Origin: Pyropia yezoensis
Lineage: Eukaryota > Rhodophyta > Bangiophyceae > Bangiales > Bangiaceae
Length of the DNA: 64,000 nt
Assembly: GCA_009829735.1 (NCBI GenBank)
Contig: CM020618.1
Coordinates: 6,322,882-6,386,881, forward strand
Direction of reading: 5' to 3'
Under the pieces are notes generated by a model. That model saw nothing but the letters and a program-made list of their open reading frames with translations, was not told the origin of the DNA and did no database searches. The position numbers and the translations under genes are program-made. Shown piece after piece: positions 41,183 through 53,208 of the stretch; position 1 is the first letter of the stretch; each line of letters opens with the position of its first letter.

Positions 41183-44100
41183 CCGCTGGAGCTGGTCGTC
41201 CGAAGCTCACAACGGCAGCCTCGGCCAAGTGGGTCAGGAGGACGAATCAACCGTGCCGGATACTGCGGCGACCTAAGGGAGTCCGCCCACTTCGGGTAGG
41301 ACTCCCCAAGAACGTAAACCCACGTCGGGTCATCGTGGTGCTGACGGGTGAGAACTTCCAGGTGGCTGGACGGGTGCAACTTGCCCCCGGCCGCGCCTGT
41401 TGTGCCGGTATCGTACTTGATACCGGGTCAGGAGCCTCCTTGATACGCAAGTCGCTATTACCAAAGGAGGTGAAGCTCCAACGCTGGAGGTCTAAAGCTG
41501 ACCATCTGATCGATATCAATGGCGGGGTACTTCCCATCGTTGGTGCTGTGACCCTACCAACTAGGTTGGGGACCCATGAAGTCGACGTGACCTATGGTGT
41601 AGTTGAGAATATATCGGTACCCCTGCTTCTGGGTACCCCTTATGTCGTAACACAAGTGCCGTTCATTTGTGGCCCTGAGTACTGGGTCAAGTTGATGAAT
41701 GGGGAGACTATCCCCATCCTTGGTAAGGGAAAGTCTGTGGCTCCTGTGACAGTCTCACAGTCGAAGCCTGTTTGTTCTGTGAGGGAAGGGTTTACTGCTA
41801 CCCTGCGTTTAGCCCGTAAAGTCACGTTGCCCCCCAACTCGGTGGCGCACGTTGATGTTGTAACTGATTATACGGGGAACGGGTTGGTGCACCCTCACCC
41901 CCGTCTTGCTCGCAACCACCAAGTGCATGTTGCCCTTGGCACGATGGACTCCAAAGCCGGAGTCCCGTGGAGGATCCAGGTGATGAACCTGAGCTCGTCG
42001 CCCAGGTACTTCAAGTCGGGAGCCAAGTTCGGCTATATCGACCAACATGAGGGACCAGTAGTAGCGGTCACCCTCAATGCGGGCGCGAGTAGCGACCCGT
42101 AGTCAGGAAAGGAGAAGCACCAAGCCAAGTCGGCCGCCTCTCCTCGGCCCCATGTGAACATGGAGGGTGTTCCACCCAGGTTAAGGGTTCAAGTTGAACG
42201 CCTCTTGGACCAATATCACAAGTTGTGGGATGGTCAATTGGGACTCATGAGAGCTACCCAACACCGGATCGAGTTGAAGCCCGGTGCACCCCCTATACGC
42301 CAACAGCCGTATAGGGGAGGACCCCGTTCAAGGGCCCTCGTTAAGGAGCAAGTTGCTCGCATGGAGGCCCTCGATGTGATCGAGGCCAGCAACGCCGAGT
42401 GGGCGAGTCCGGTGGTTATCGTCCCCAAAGTTGATGGGACCCCCCGGTTCTGTATCGACTACCGTAAGATCAACGAGAGCACGGTGAAGGACAGTTATCG
42501 CCTACCTAGGACGGACGACTGTCTGGACTCTCTGGGGGAGGCGAACGTGTTCTCTACCCTGGACTGTAACGCGGGGTACTGGCAAATTCCCATTGCCCCG
42601 GAGGACAGGCATAAAACTACCTTCACCTGTCACTGTGGTACCTACCAGTGAAAGCGTCTACCGTTTGGTCTGTGTAACGCACCGGCAACTTTCCAGCGCG
42701 CTATGGACATGATTCTGGCCGGAGTACGGTGGCAGATCTGTCTCGTGTACCTTGACGATATCATTATGTTCTCCCGAAGTCCGGAGGAACACATTGGCCA
42801 TCTTGGCCAGGTGTTTAAGCTACTTGCTGACGCCGGTGTGTCACTGAAGGCGAGTAAGTGCCACCTCTTCACTCAAGAGGTGGAGTACTTGGGACATGTT
42901 GTCCGTCCGGGGCGTCTCAGTGTCAACTAGAAGAACTTGAGGGCCATCCGTAAGGCTCAGTATCCCCGGACCCAGACCCAGATGAGGAGCTTCCTCGGGA
43001 TGTGTAACGTGTACCGACGTTTCACCAAGGGCTTCGCCAGGGTGGCGAAGCCGTTGAATGAGTTAGTGAGCTCAACGCTACCGAAGAGCCTGCCTCCCCC
43101 AAGTCGGGTGGAGCAGGAATCCTTTGAGACTCTTCGGGACCTTCTGCTGAAGCCCCCTATCCTGGCTATTCCCAGATTGGGAGGCCACTACATCCTGGAT
43201 GTGGACGCTGGCTACGACCAACTTGGTTGTGTATTGCTTCAGCAGCAGCCGGACAACGAGTACTTGCCGGTGGGATACTTCAGCAAGGGGCTGAACTCGG
43301 CCGAGAAGAACTACGGAGTCACCGAGTTGGAAGGACTCGCAGTGGTGTGGGCGGTGACGTTACTTCGTCACTACCTAGAGGGTGAGAAGTTCCTCATCCG
43401 CTGTGACCACCGCGCGTTGCAGTTCGTCTCTAAGACGGACTGTACGAACACTCGTCTCAACCGGTGGAGGGTGCGACTGGCACCCTTCAACTTTGACATT
43501 GAGTACCGACCTGGCAGGCAACATGCCCTTGCCGACGGCCTTTCTCGGGTACCTACCGAGGGGCTGGACACTAACCCAGTCGATGAGGACATCCCCATCG
43601 TAGGGGTAGTCACGCGCTCGGGTCAGGTGTTGAACCCCGAGGCGCCAGGGAACAAGAAGTACTTGCCCCTGTCCCTGGACGAGGTGGTGAAGGCCCAGGC
43701 CGAGGATCCCTTCTGCAAGTCGCAGAGGGATACACTGGATACAGTGGCGGAGACGCGGTTCTTTCTGGGAGACGATGGCCTCCTCATGAGGAGGGGGGTA
43801 TTCCAGGGGACCGAACAACTTGTCGTCCCCGCATTCCTCAAGGACAGTATCCTTGAGAGGGAGCATAACGCTCCCTCGGGTGGACACCTGGGGTCTAGTA
43901 AACTGTACCAGACCCTGAGGACCAGGTACTACTGGCCGTCCATGGTGGTGGACATCTACAGTTGGGTGGCTGCCTGCACAAGTTGTGCACAGAACCGTCT
44001 GATGGAACGGCGGCCTACTACGGCTATGCTATTGCTCCCGGCCAAGAAGCCCTTTGCCGCGTTGGCGATGGACATCCTTGGGCCACTGCCAGTGACCGAG

Positions 44101-45162
44101 GAGGGCAACCAGTACCTCCTGGTCATCTGTGACCGCTTCACGAAACTTACGCGAGCAATCCCACTGGCAGAGATCACGGCCATGTCGGTCGTGTCAGCCT
44201 TCCTAGGTCACTGGGTTGCCGCGTATGGCATTCCGGATAGTACACTATCGGACAATGGACCGCAATTTGCGTCTGTACTGTTTCAGGGAGTGCTGGATAT
44301 GTTGGGGGTTAAGGCAAACTATGCCACCCCCTACCACCCACAAACTAATGGGCAGGTGGAGCGCTTCAGAAAAACTATTGTTCGGCAGCTGCGCCACTAT
44401 GTGAGTGAGCATGTGAAAACGTGGGACCAATACATTTCTATTTTTACCACTGCCCACAATTCGCAGGTTCACTCATCTACCGTGGAAGTACCCCTCGCTT
44501 TTGTGACCCCCCGTCCCGTGCGGTCTATTGCCGTGCGGCGGCCGCTACCAACTAGGGAGGATGGTGGCAGTACGCCTACTCCTACTGAGAGTAAGGCGGA
44601 GTTCGCTGTTAGGCTTCAAAACCTCATCCCTAGAGTCAGGGCTGAGATGGACAAAGCACAAAAGCGCGACAAGCGTACCTTTGACAAAAAGGTGCGCAAT
44701 GCTAAGCATGTGCCCGAGCAGGGTGACTGGGTGCTGGTACACTCACACATCCCAACTGTGGGTAAGTTGGTAGTCCAGACAAAGGGGCCGTACCAGGTCC
44801 TTCGCACTGATGGGCGGCGCTTCACCATCGAAAGTGACGATGGGGTCCGCACAGTGAACGAACAGGACGTGGTCAAAGTTGCACCACCGCCTGCAGGCGA
44901 CCCAGCTTGGGCGCGTGCGTTGGAAGCGTGGCGCCTCCCCTCGCTGCCTGCGGCCAAACAGGGCCCACAGGAGTACGTGTTTGATAAGTTCATCGACCAC
45001 GGCTGGGATGAGGACACTGACCGCCTCATGTTGAGGGTGCGTTGGTTCGGCTACAAAGCCAAGGATGATACGTGGGAGTATGTGGAGGACCTTCCCGCTG
45101 AGAAGGTCCGGGCTTACTGTGCCCGGAATGAGATAGACCCTAACTGCCCTCCCTCAACGTGA
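41179..45162 (+). pseudogene. Element A pol: protease, RT, RNase H, integrase, chromodomain; three in-frame stops
   Basis: One frame runs from the ATG at 41179 to TGA 45160-45162. Protease has VLDTGSGASLI. RT has RFCIDYRKIN, KRLPFGLCNAPATFQ and VYLDDIIMF. RNase H has ILDVDAGYDQ and ELEGLAVVWAV. Integrase has the HHCC zinc region ending CTSCAQNR, D in AMDILGPLP, D in LSDNGPQF, and E in NGQVER. The C-terminal chromodomain is LMLRVRWFGYKAKDDTWEYV. In-frame stops occur at 42100-42102 (TAG, between protease and RT), 42649-42651 (TGA, inside RT) and 42928-42930 (TAG, RT end). The rest of the frame is intact, so decay is by point changes. Confidence 0.93.
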
Positions 45163-45288
45163 GGGAAGTCAACGTGAGGGAAGGCCGAGTAACAGTGCCA
45201 AGAGAGTGCTCCAAGTCGAAGTGGTACGCAGAGTGGCTTTTAACTACAGCCCTAACCCTCACGCTCTCACAACCAAGGCAGCTGCCAA

Positions 45289-47232
45289 CTAGGCATGCAT
45301 GCTAGACTCTCCAAGCCCAGGGCCCTCGCCCTCACGTGGAGGCGAGCGGCGAGACCCACCGCGATAACACTCCCCACCAGTCGGCGGGGCCGGCGGCTCC
45401 AAGTCGGAACCGCCGCGCCCCTCACGGTCGCGCAAGTGGCGACGACCGCGGCTGCCCTTCCGTTTAGTCTTGCGCGCAAGTTGGCGACGCAGACGCCGGA
45501 CCGACTCCGACTCTGACGGAGTCGAGGACTCCGAGACGGAGTAAGACAACTCGTCTTCCGACACGGAGGGAGAGCGCCGCGAGTGTCGGCGACGACGGCG
45601 AGGAGGCGAGTATGCCCGGCTCGCGCGACGTTTGCCACGCCCAAGTGGGGCTGGCTGGGGCATAATAGCCCCAATGCGAGCCAACTCGGCCGTCATAAAC
45701 TCCGCCACCGACTCGCAACTCGCGGTCGCTACTGCAGTACGAACGCGCTCCTCAAGTTGAGGAGTCTCGGAACTCTGAAGGGTTGCGGTCGACGCGGCCT
45801 ACCAGGAAATGGTGCGCACCAAAGTGGTGATCATCATTTCTGAGGTTCGAGGCGGGGGCGGTAACACCAACTTGGGGTATACCGTCAGGAGGGTGGCCCC
45901 CAAGTTGGGGGACACCGGGGTGGATGACTCAACGGCCACGCTAATCGGGATGTCCCCGTGCGGCTGGTAGGGGACAGGAGGAAGCGGAGGGGCACGCCGA
46001 GGTGGCGGGACCCGGGTGTAACTGCGACCCCGACTTGGGGCCCCCGCAGTGGATTGAGTCATATGGTCATCATATCAGGGCACGGCCATAACTATGGCCT
46101 TGTCCGGGGGTGGCGCAGTGTGGCGATCCACTCCCGGGGCATACGGGTAGTCCCCGATGCCCAACCCCTCTCGTAGGACCACACGGCCGTCGTGAAGTTC
46201 ACGAGCGACCCACACGAACTGGCGAAGTGCGCCATCGTCCTTGGGCCCACGCGTGAGGCGGCGCAACTTGTGGTCAATGCTCTCCCACTCGATAAACTTG
46301 TGGAGGCGGAGCATCTCCTCAAGCAGAGTGAGTTGTCCTGATTAGCACCCCTCAGCAACTAGCTGAGGGGTGAGCTGTTCCAAACCTTGGATAAGCCGGA
46401 GGGGGAGATGCCAGAGCATCCCCCGCCGCTGAACACAAGACACCCAGGTCGACATGACCCCGAGGAGCCCCTGGGTGGCCAACATGGCCCACACCAGGTG
46501 ATCAGGGCCAGCCGTCAACATGACGGAGCCGAAGTGGTCAAGCAACCGTGGCAGCAACTCCGGGAACCCGTAGAGGACCTTTACTTGAGGCCACCACTCG
46601 GGCTTCTTCGGATAGTACTGCTCCTTACTGGCAGCAGACTGCTGAGGAAACTCAAGTTGAGCCGAGGTCACCAAGTAGGGACCTCGCCGGAAGTCCTTCT
46701 CCATCCGCACATCTAAGTGATGAGTGTGCGGATCGGCCTCGTGCAGGTACGGGGGGCGAGTTGCCACAGCGTCCCACGTAAAGGTCGGCAAGTCGCCGGG
46801 ACCCGGGATAGTTCCCCCGCGGTCCACCATGGCCTTGGCACGCTGTACGCCTTCGACCTCCTCGTCGTCCAGGAAGGCAAAATGGTCCGTCCTGAAGCCG
46901 GCAGGGAACCCGACCCTACGGGGATACTTCTCCCGTAGGCGGTCCCATACCCGTCCCATCGCTGCGCCAAGTCGGCCACAGCGAAGAACAGTCAACCCCT
47001 CCTCATAGAGAGGCCAAGCGGGGTAAAACCACCGCCCCAAGGCCTCACGCGGGACAACTTGTCCCGCCTCCGGGGGAGATACCGCCGTCAACCCAAAGCC
47101 GGGTGACGCGGGAGTCCCATCCCCCGGAGCGATCGCGGAGCCCCCGCCGGAAGTCCCGGCGGGCGCTGCACCGTAGAAGGTGTCCTCCATACGCTCGTCG
47201 AGAGAGTCCGTCTCCACTCCCGGGGTCGCCAT
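45289..47232 (-). pseudogene. Antisense ORF of element A (aORF-A), three in-frame stops
   Basis: On the strand opposite to gag-pol, between pol and the 3' LTR, one frame extends from the ATG at 47232 (MATPGVETDSLDERMED) to 45289, about 648 codons. It is interrupted by TAA at 46342-46344, TGA at 46075-46077 and TAG at 45799-45801. The first part has ordinary composition: LPTFTWDAVATRPPYL, FRRGPYLVTSAQLEF, FGSV and VQRRGMLWHLPLRL. The last part is Pro-rich then Arg/Ser-rich (RRRRHSRR, SVSEDELSYSVSESS). The PPYL, FGSV and R.GxLxHLP motifs occur in the same order and similar spacing in aORF-B. Function unknown. Confidence 0.7.
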
Positions 47233-47557
47233 GGCTCTCCCCAAGTTGGGGAGAGACGCCCTGGCTACAGCGGCACGAGACCCGCCTCGAGTTGAGGGGG
47301 ACTCGGATCGTGGGTAGACGGGTGGCCTCCCCAGCGCGGGGCGGCCTCGTGGAATGTGAAGGGGAGGTGGTGGTGAAGGTGAAGTGTGAAGCGGGGACAG
47401 CAAGCTGCCGAGTGGGCAAGCTTGAGGAGAAGGGCGGTCAACGTGACCGCCTCCACATCCGGGTTACGTACTCAAGGGGGGACAGCAAGTCGCGCCCCCA
47501 ATGCCGAGACGTGCGTTTACGCACCCCCTCACAGGGCCGACCGGGTCGGTCGGAACT

Positions 47558-47570
47558 GAGGAGAGGGGAG
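47558..47570 (+). promoter_or_regulatory. Polypurine tract of element A
   Basis: GAGGAGAGGGGAG directly precedes the 3' LTR. Confidence 0.75.
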
Positions 47571-48039
47571 TGTGGCAGTATTGACCCCCAGGTAGGGGGG
47601 CAACACGTGCCATGCAAGGGGCGGCAGGCCACTAGCCTGATCCGTTCCTCCCCCTGCATTTGGGTCCATATTCCCTAAGTTTGGGATAGTTAGCTTAGTA
47701 GTAAATCCAACTTGGATTTGAGGGTTTTCTGCATTTATCGTCTTGAATTTTCGTGTGGCCCGGTGGGCAGGTGCTGGGGTGGGAGACTCTGAGTGGCGAG
47801 ATTCTGAGGGGACCCTGGGGGGATAAGGGGAGGGACAGCGGGGCTTGGCCCTGCGTCCCCGTCCCGACCAAGAAACTGTTGGACCACACACCATCTTCTT
47901 GTTTGTCAGTGGGGGGTTTGCCCCACAACAGGGACAGAGTGTGTGCGACTTGCACTTCTTCCGGTTCCCCGGACACGGGAGGCAGCCCTTGTACACCGCC
48001 CCAACTTGGGTGTCGTGTGTGCAAGTGGTTTTTGCCACA
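47571..48039 (+). repeat. 3' LTR of element A
   Basis: 469 bp, same ends as the 5' LTR and a single visible difference from it. Confidence 0.93.
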
Positions 48040-48831
48040 GCGGGGCGGCGCCGCCGCCGCCCAGGGGGGCAACCACCCCGTCGGGGCCCCAAGAAAGCGT
48101 GCCCACGCCGCTGCCGTAGGTCATGATGGCTAACAGCGTGGCGACGGCGGCGGCAGCAGACGCCCCCTGCACCAGCCGGGTCTGGCCTCCGCTGCCGCCG
48201 GCCCGCAGGACCACCGCCGCCGGCCCGCAGGACCACCGCCGCCAGGAGTTCCGCACCGATTGTTCCCTTGCATCCAGCTAGCACGGGCAATACGCTGCGG
48301 GAGGATGACGGAACGATGCGCGTGGAGGGCGGTGGAACTGGATTGAGGTGTGTGGCGTAGCGAGGGTGGACGGACGATGGTGACCATCGAGATGCGAGGT
48401 GATCTCGGACGGGTCACAAGTTGGGGGTTGGATTGACCGTGTCGCGGAGAGGTCCCAAATCATTGTGCAGACGGCACGGCAAACCGGGACAACCGGGATG
48501 CCGGAGCGAGGCATCATTCGCGTTTCGGACTCAGTCGAGGACTCGCGAAAAGCGGTCCCGGCGTGCACTGAACCTGGTTGGCCGCTCGCCACGGCCAAGG
48601 CGAATAAGTGCAAAGACTGCACAGACTCAGAACACTCTGACCATAGTGAAAATACAACCTCGATTGACTGGGCTGACAAAAAGTAGAACAAATGAAGAGA
48701 GAAATTTACCACTGTAAAACGACCTGGTCACCCAAGAAAGTCGACGGCCAGTACGCAGACAACACATAACTGAGTGACAACATGCTGAACAGATTCGATC
48801 AACTCCATCACGCGCGGCTGGAGCCCCGGAC
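48040..48831. other. Flank between element A and the IS630-like transposase
   Basis: The first 200 bases are GC-rich host-like sequence. On the minus strand they could encode GASAAAAVATLLAIMTYGSGVGTL, a possible membrane segment running into the LTR. CCGCCGGCCCGCAGGACCA is directly repeated near 48193-48240. From about 48290 the sequence is less GC-rich and probably belongs to the DNA transposon carrying the next gene; its termini were not found. Confidence 0.4.
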
Positions 48832-50223
48832 GTGCACCGCCGCCCGCAGCTGTTGCCTCAACTTCCTGCATTAAGAATAGAGCATGGGCACCATTGTCGG
48901 TCCTTTTGTCGACGGGACAACACGCCTCGGTCGCCCGTCTCTGCATCGCCTCACCCGCATCTCGCTCCACTCTGGTCAACGACCTGCGCCACTACGCCCA
49001 TCAATATTCCCCCCCCCCCGCCCTTCCTCAAGGCCCGTTACATCCCATCCTCGAAAAGTTCGCGGCTCCTGCCTCTAACCCGCACCAAGCTCGACCTGCT
49101 CAAGCTCCGCCATTGCTGCGTGCGCTCCCACCATCAAGATATTTTCGGAGGAAAAGCGGCTTTCGGCCTCAAGCTGCTTCATGGCGGCTACTCGATGGCG
49201 GAGGCCGCGGCGCTCGTCGGGTGCAGCGAGTACTCCCTTCGTCGGTGGAGGCAGCTGGTGGATGCAACGGGCACTGTATGGCCGCAAGGGGAATTGCGCA
49301 TCAAGCATGCTGACGCTGCCGTGGGCAATGAGGAGTTGGTTCATGCTGTTATGACGTTGGTCGATGTGGAACCGGTCGCATTTCTACGCGAACATTCCGA
49401 CTTGTTGGTCGCTTTGGCCATTAACTACCCAGACTTGCAGACGGACTTTGCGAGCCCCTTTACGATTCATCGCATCCTGACGGCGAACGGGTACACGCGC
49501 AAGCGCGTAGAGCGGTTACTCCAGGATCGGAGCCTTTTGGCGCAGCAGATGTACGTCGAGGCCATGAGCGTGGTTCCGTTGCGCTGTGTGGTTTCGGTCG
49601 ATGAGACACACACCAATGGGAGTGACGTTTTCCGCCGTTACGGGCGGTCGGACAGTCGTTCACCGTGCGTGCTCCTGGACAAGGACCCGCGCACGGTCCC
49701 GCGGACAAGCACGATGATGGGCGTGTCTCTGACCGAAGGTGTTTTGTGGTCCCAAACGGTGGTGCTGGGGAGGGCGCAGACCGCTGTTGACTGGCGGTTA
49801 TTTTTACAGTGTTTGAACGAAAAGATGGGGCATTACATACCCGGCCTGCCGTGGGATGCGCAGCCCCCGGCGTGCGTCTTGTTGTACGATAACGCCGGTA
49901 TTCACGACGCTGACGGGGACGCCTTTATGACAGCGAGTGGTATTTACCACATCAGGCTGCCTCCGTACAGCCCAAACCTACAGCCGATCGAGGGGGTTTT
50001 TAATGACTTGAAGGTCCATGTGCGCGACTTGGTGTATGCAAACGCACTGTACTTAGAGAGGCCAAGAACTCTGATGGCCCACGCGCTCGCTCGTCTGACC
50101 AAGCGTCAAATTCGTGGCCAATTTCGGGTTGTAGCGCTCAACATGATGGTCCTTCTCGAACTAAACTCTTGGCCGAAAAACACCGTTGTCATCGTCGTCA
50201 CCGCGCACCAAAAGGTCCTATGA
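48832..50223 (+). CDS. IS630/Tc1-mariner-like DDE transposase
   Basis: The enzyme would cut and join transposon DNA. The frame contains a helix-turn-helix (GYSMAEAAALVGCSEYSLRRW), then the catalytic D in VVSVDETHTNG, a second D in VLLYDNAGIH, and E in PPYSPNLQPIEGVF with 33 residues between the last two. This matches the IS630/mariner superfamily. The catalytic part is undamaged. The frame is open from 48832 but has no ATG before the helix-turn-helix region, about residue 120. The start is therefore uncertain: either a spliced upstream exon (an ATG at 48884 opens another frame) or loss of the original start. Terminal inverted repeats and TA duplications were not identified. Confidence 0.85.
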   Translation: MHRRPQLLPQLPALRIEHGHHCRSFCRRDNTPRSPVSASPHPHLAPLWSTTCATTPINIPPPPPFLKARYIPSSKSSRLLPLTRTKLDLLKLRHCCVRSHHQDIFGGKAAFGLKLLHGGYSMAEAAALVGCSEYSLRRWRQLVDATGTVWPQGELRIKHADAAVGNEELVHAVMTLVDVEPVAFLREHSDLLVALAINYPDLQTDFASPFTIHRILTANGYTRKRVERLLQDRSLLAQQMYVEAMSVVPLRCVVSVDETHTNGSDVFRRYGRSDSRSPCVLLDKDPRTVPRTSTMMGVSLTEGVLWSQTVVLGRAQTAVDWRLFLQCLNEKMGHYIPGLPWDAQPPACVLLYDNAGIHDADGDAFMTASGIYHIRLPPYSPNLQPIEGVFNDLKVHVRDLVYANALYLERPRTLMAHALARLTKRQIRGQFRVVALNMMVLLELNSWPKNTVVIVVTAHQKVL

Positions 50224-52172
50224 ATGTTTTAACTGACAAACGCCGTGACCACTCTCGCCTCTCCCCATAGCGACATCCACGCGTGGCGAGGTCCTCGTGG
50301 CTCAGCGTCACCGCCGCCGCCGCCGCCGCCCAGACCAGGCGACGTACAAGCGGCCGCCGTGGCCGCGGTAGTGGCGTCAAGCACCCCCATGCCCTCCCGC
50401 ATAGACTGCATACCAAACAGGAAGGGCGAGGAGGAGGCGGGGTGCGGCGCACGCGCCCAGGCCACCACCCCGCACCCCACGACGCGCACGCGGCGCGCGC
50501 CACCGCCGATACGCGGCGGCCACACTCCGCCGGCCCCGACGCGGCTGCTTCTCGGACGGTGTGACTCTCCAAGCACACGGCGGCAACGGGCAGAGGCAGC
50601 AGCAGCGACAGCGGTACCCGCAGCCTCGGGGGCGCCGCGCAGGCAGCGGCAGCAGCAGCGGCAGCGGCATCAGGCAACCGGCAATGGCGGTGGATGCGGA
50701 GGTGGCGGCGGCAGCATCGGTCAGCAGGCTGGGGGGGGGCGATGGTGTCGCCCGCATCAACGCGGCCAGCGCCGTCTCCACTGCCCGAATTACCGCAGCC
50801 GCCGCCGCCGCCGCCGCTTGCCAGCCCGTTGCCATAGTCCCATCCACCCACCCCACGATCCCCTGCGGCAGCGGCGGCGGCGGCGGCAGCGTCACGCACC
50901 CGCAGATGCAGAAAAGGTCAGGCGAAGCTCGGCGGCCGGTGAGCCACGCGGTGAAAAGGTCGCGGGTGACGAGGGGGGGTCCCCGTGGGCGGGGGGACCG
51001 TCGCCTAATGGATGGCGAGGGGGGTGGGGGGAGGAATTCCCCATGCGCGAGGGCGCCGGCCCGCCGTCGGCCGCCGCCGCCGCGGCGGCCGCTGTCGCCG
51101 CCGCGGCGGCCGCCGCCGCCGCCGCGGCTGCCGCGTCTGCGCCAGCCGCCGCACCCCCCTCCGCCGCCGCCGCCGCCGCCGCCCGGCCGTGGCGGCTGCC
51201 CGTGGACCGGCGCGTCAAGAGGCGGTTGAACACAGACCGCCCCCCCCCCCCACCCCCCCCCCCGCCCCTGCCACGGCCGGCGCCCCTCCCCGCGCCCCCA
51301 CCGCCTCCGCCACCCCCACCGCCGCGGAGCTCGCCGTTCGCAGAGGTGGTCCGCGGCGCCCGCGGCGGGTGGGGGTGCAGCCACCAGCGGGCGGCGCCCA
51401 ATTGGGGCGGCGGCGAGGGGGGGGGCGCCCCCGCCGTCTCCGTCGACGAGGGGGGGGGGCGGCGGCGGCGGCGGCGGCGGTGGTGGGGATGGGGGGGTGG
51501 GGGGTGGGGGGGGGGTGTCCGTGCCGCCGCCGCCGCCGGCGGGGGCGCCTGTCCCGCCGCCACCCCCACCCCCCCCCGACGGCGCCGCCGTCAGCGGCGG
51601 CGGCAGCGTGCGCGGCCGCCCCGCGGCGGCGGGGGCGGCGGCGGCCAATGCCCGCTCGGCCGCCCGCGGGGGCGCAAAGCCGCCGCCCGCGAGGGCGCAA
51701 AGCGGCCGCCCCCGAGGCCCGGCGGGGCCCCCCCGGCCGGGCTGCTGCCGCTGCCGGCGCTCGCGGCGGCAGCGGCGGCGGCGGCCGTCGCCGCCCCCCT
51801 GGCCAAGGGGGACGCCGCCGACCGCCGTGGCGGGTAGGCTGCGGCGGGGAGGAAGACGGCGCCGCCGTCTGCCCCCGCCGGCCCTGCCCCCGCGGCCGTG
51901 CCGTCGGCGGGCGCCGCCGACGGCGCGGCAGCGCCCCACTCGACAGGGGCAGCGGCAGCGGCGGCAGCGGCGAGCGCGCCGTTCCCACCCGCGCGGCAGT
52001 TCTCCCCGTCCGCGCCGGGGCGGCCGCCGCCACCACCACCCTGCCGCCACCCACCACTATCGCTCCGCCGCCCGCCACTATCGCTCCGCCGTCCGCCACT
52101 ATCGCTCCGCCGCCCGCCACTGTCGCTCCGCCGTCCACCACTGTCGCTGCGGCGCCCCCCCCCCCCTCCACT

Positions 52173-52204
<32 letters not shown>

Positions 52205-52250
52205 TGATGCTGCTGCGGCGGCGGCCACGCCCGTCGGCCGGCCCGCCGGC

Positions 52251-52293
<43 letters not shown>

Positions 52294-53160
52294 TGGTCAG
52301 CCGCCGCCGCCGCCGCCGCGTCGCCCCCCCCCCCCGCGTCGGGGCGGCCGTCGGTGAGCCGCCGCCACGGCCGCGGGGCGGCGTCGGCGGCGGCGGCCGC
52401 CACGGCCGCCACTGACAGGCCGTCGGGGCCCGCCGAGCGGTGCTCCCCCCCCCCCCACCGCCACCACCCCCGTCACCACCGCCGCCGCCGCCGCCATCAC
52501 CACCCCCCCGGCCCGTTGCCGCGGCCACCGCCGCCGCCGCTGCCGCCGCCGCGGCCTCTGCCTCGGCCGCCGCTGCCGCCGCCGCCGCCGCCGCCGCCAC
52601 CGCCGCGGCCGCCGCGGACGCCCCCCCCCCACCCCCCCACGGCCACGGCCACCACCACCGGCCGCGGCGGCGGCCGCCTTGGCCGCCGCCGACGACGAGG
52701 ACCCCCCCCGGCCACCACCGCCACCGTCGAGGCCGGCGCGGCCGCGGCGGCCGTGCCCCCCCCCCCCCGCCCCCCCGCCGCCGCCGCCGCCGCCGCCAGC
52801 CGCCGCCGCCCCGCGGCGGGCAACGGGCAGGGACGTGCACGACGCGAGGCCCGACGCAACGCGCGCCGACCCCGCGTCCCGGACGTGGCGCCACCGGCCG
52901 GGCGCGTCGGCGCCGTGGATGTGCGCCGTGATGGTCTGCATTTGGCGGTTGAGCTGTGGGGGTGCCGCCCACGGGGGGGGGGGGGGGGGGAAGGGGGGAG
53001 GGCAGTCCACAGCGCGACGGGACGGCCGGCGGGCGCACCCAACAAAGGACAGAGACACGCAACATCAGGGAGCTCGGTGGTCAGTGGGCTGTCGCGGCAG
53101 CGTTGGGGGGTGCTCGCTGGTCTGGTGGGTCACCCGGCGCCGCCCGCCGACGGCGGCGGC

Positions 53161-53208
<48 letters not shown>

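Larger units (their letters stand above)
27821..48039 (+). mobile_element. Element A: Ty3/gypsy chromodomain retrotransposon, with element B nested in it
   Basis: Paired LTRs of 469 bp bound an internal region with gag, protease, RT, RNase H, integrase, chromodomain and an antisense ORF before the 3' LTR. Element B occupies 29757-40578 within gag; without it, A would be about 9.4 kb. The domain order PR-RT-RH-IN and the C-terminal chromodomain place it among chromoviruses. The flanking five bases differ (GGCAC before, GCGGG after), so the expected target duplication is missing. Protein-coding parts carry several stops, so the copy cannot move autonomously. Confidence 0.93.
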
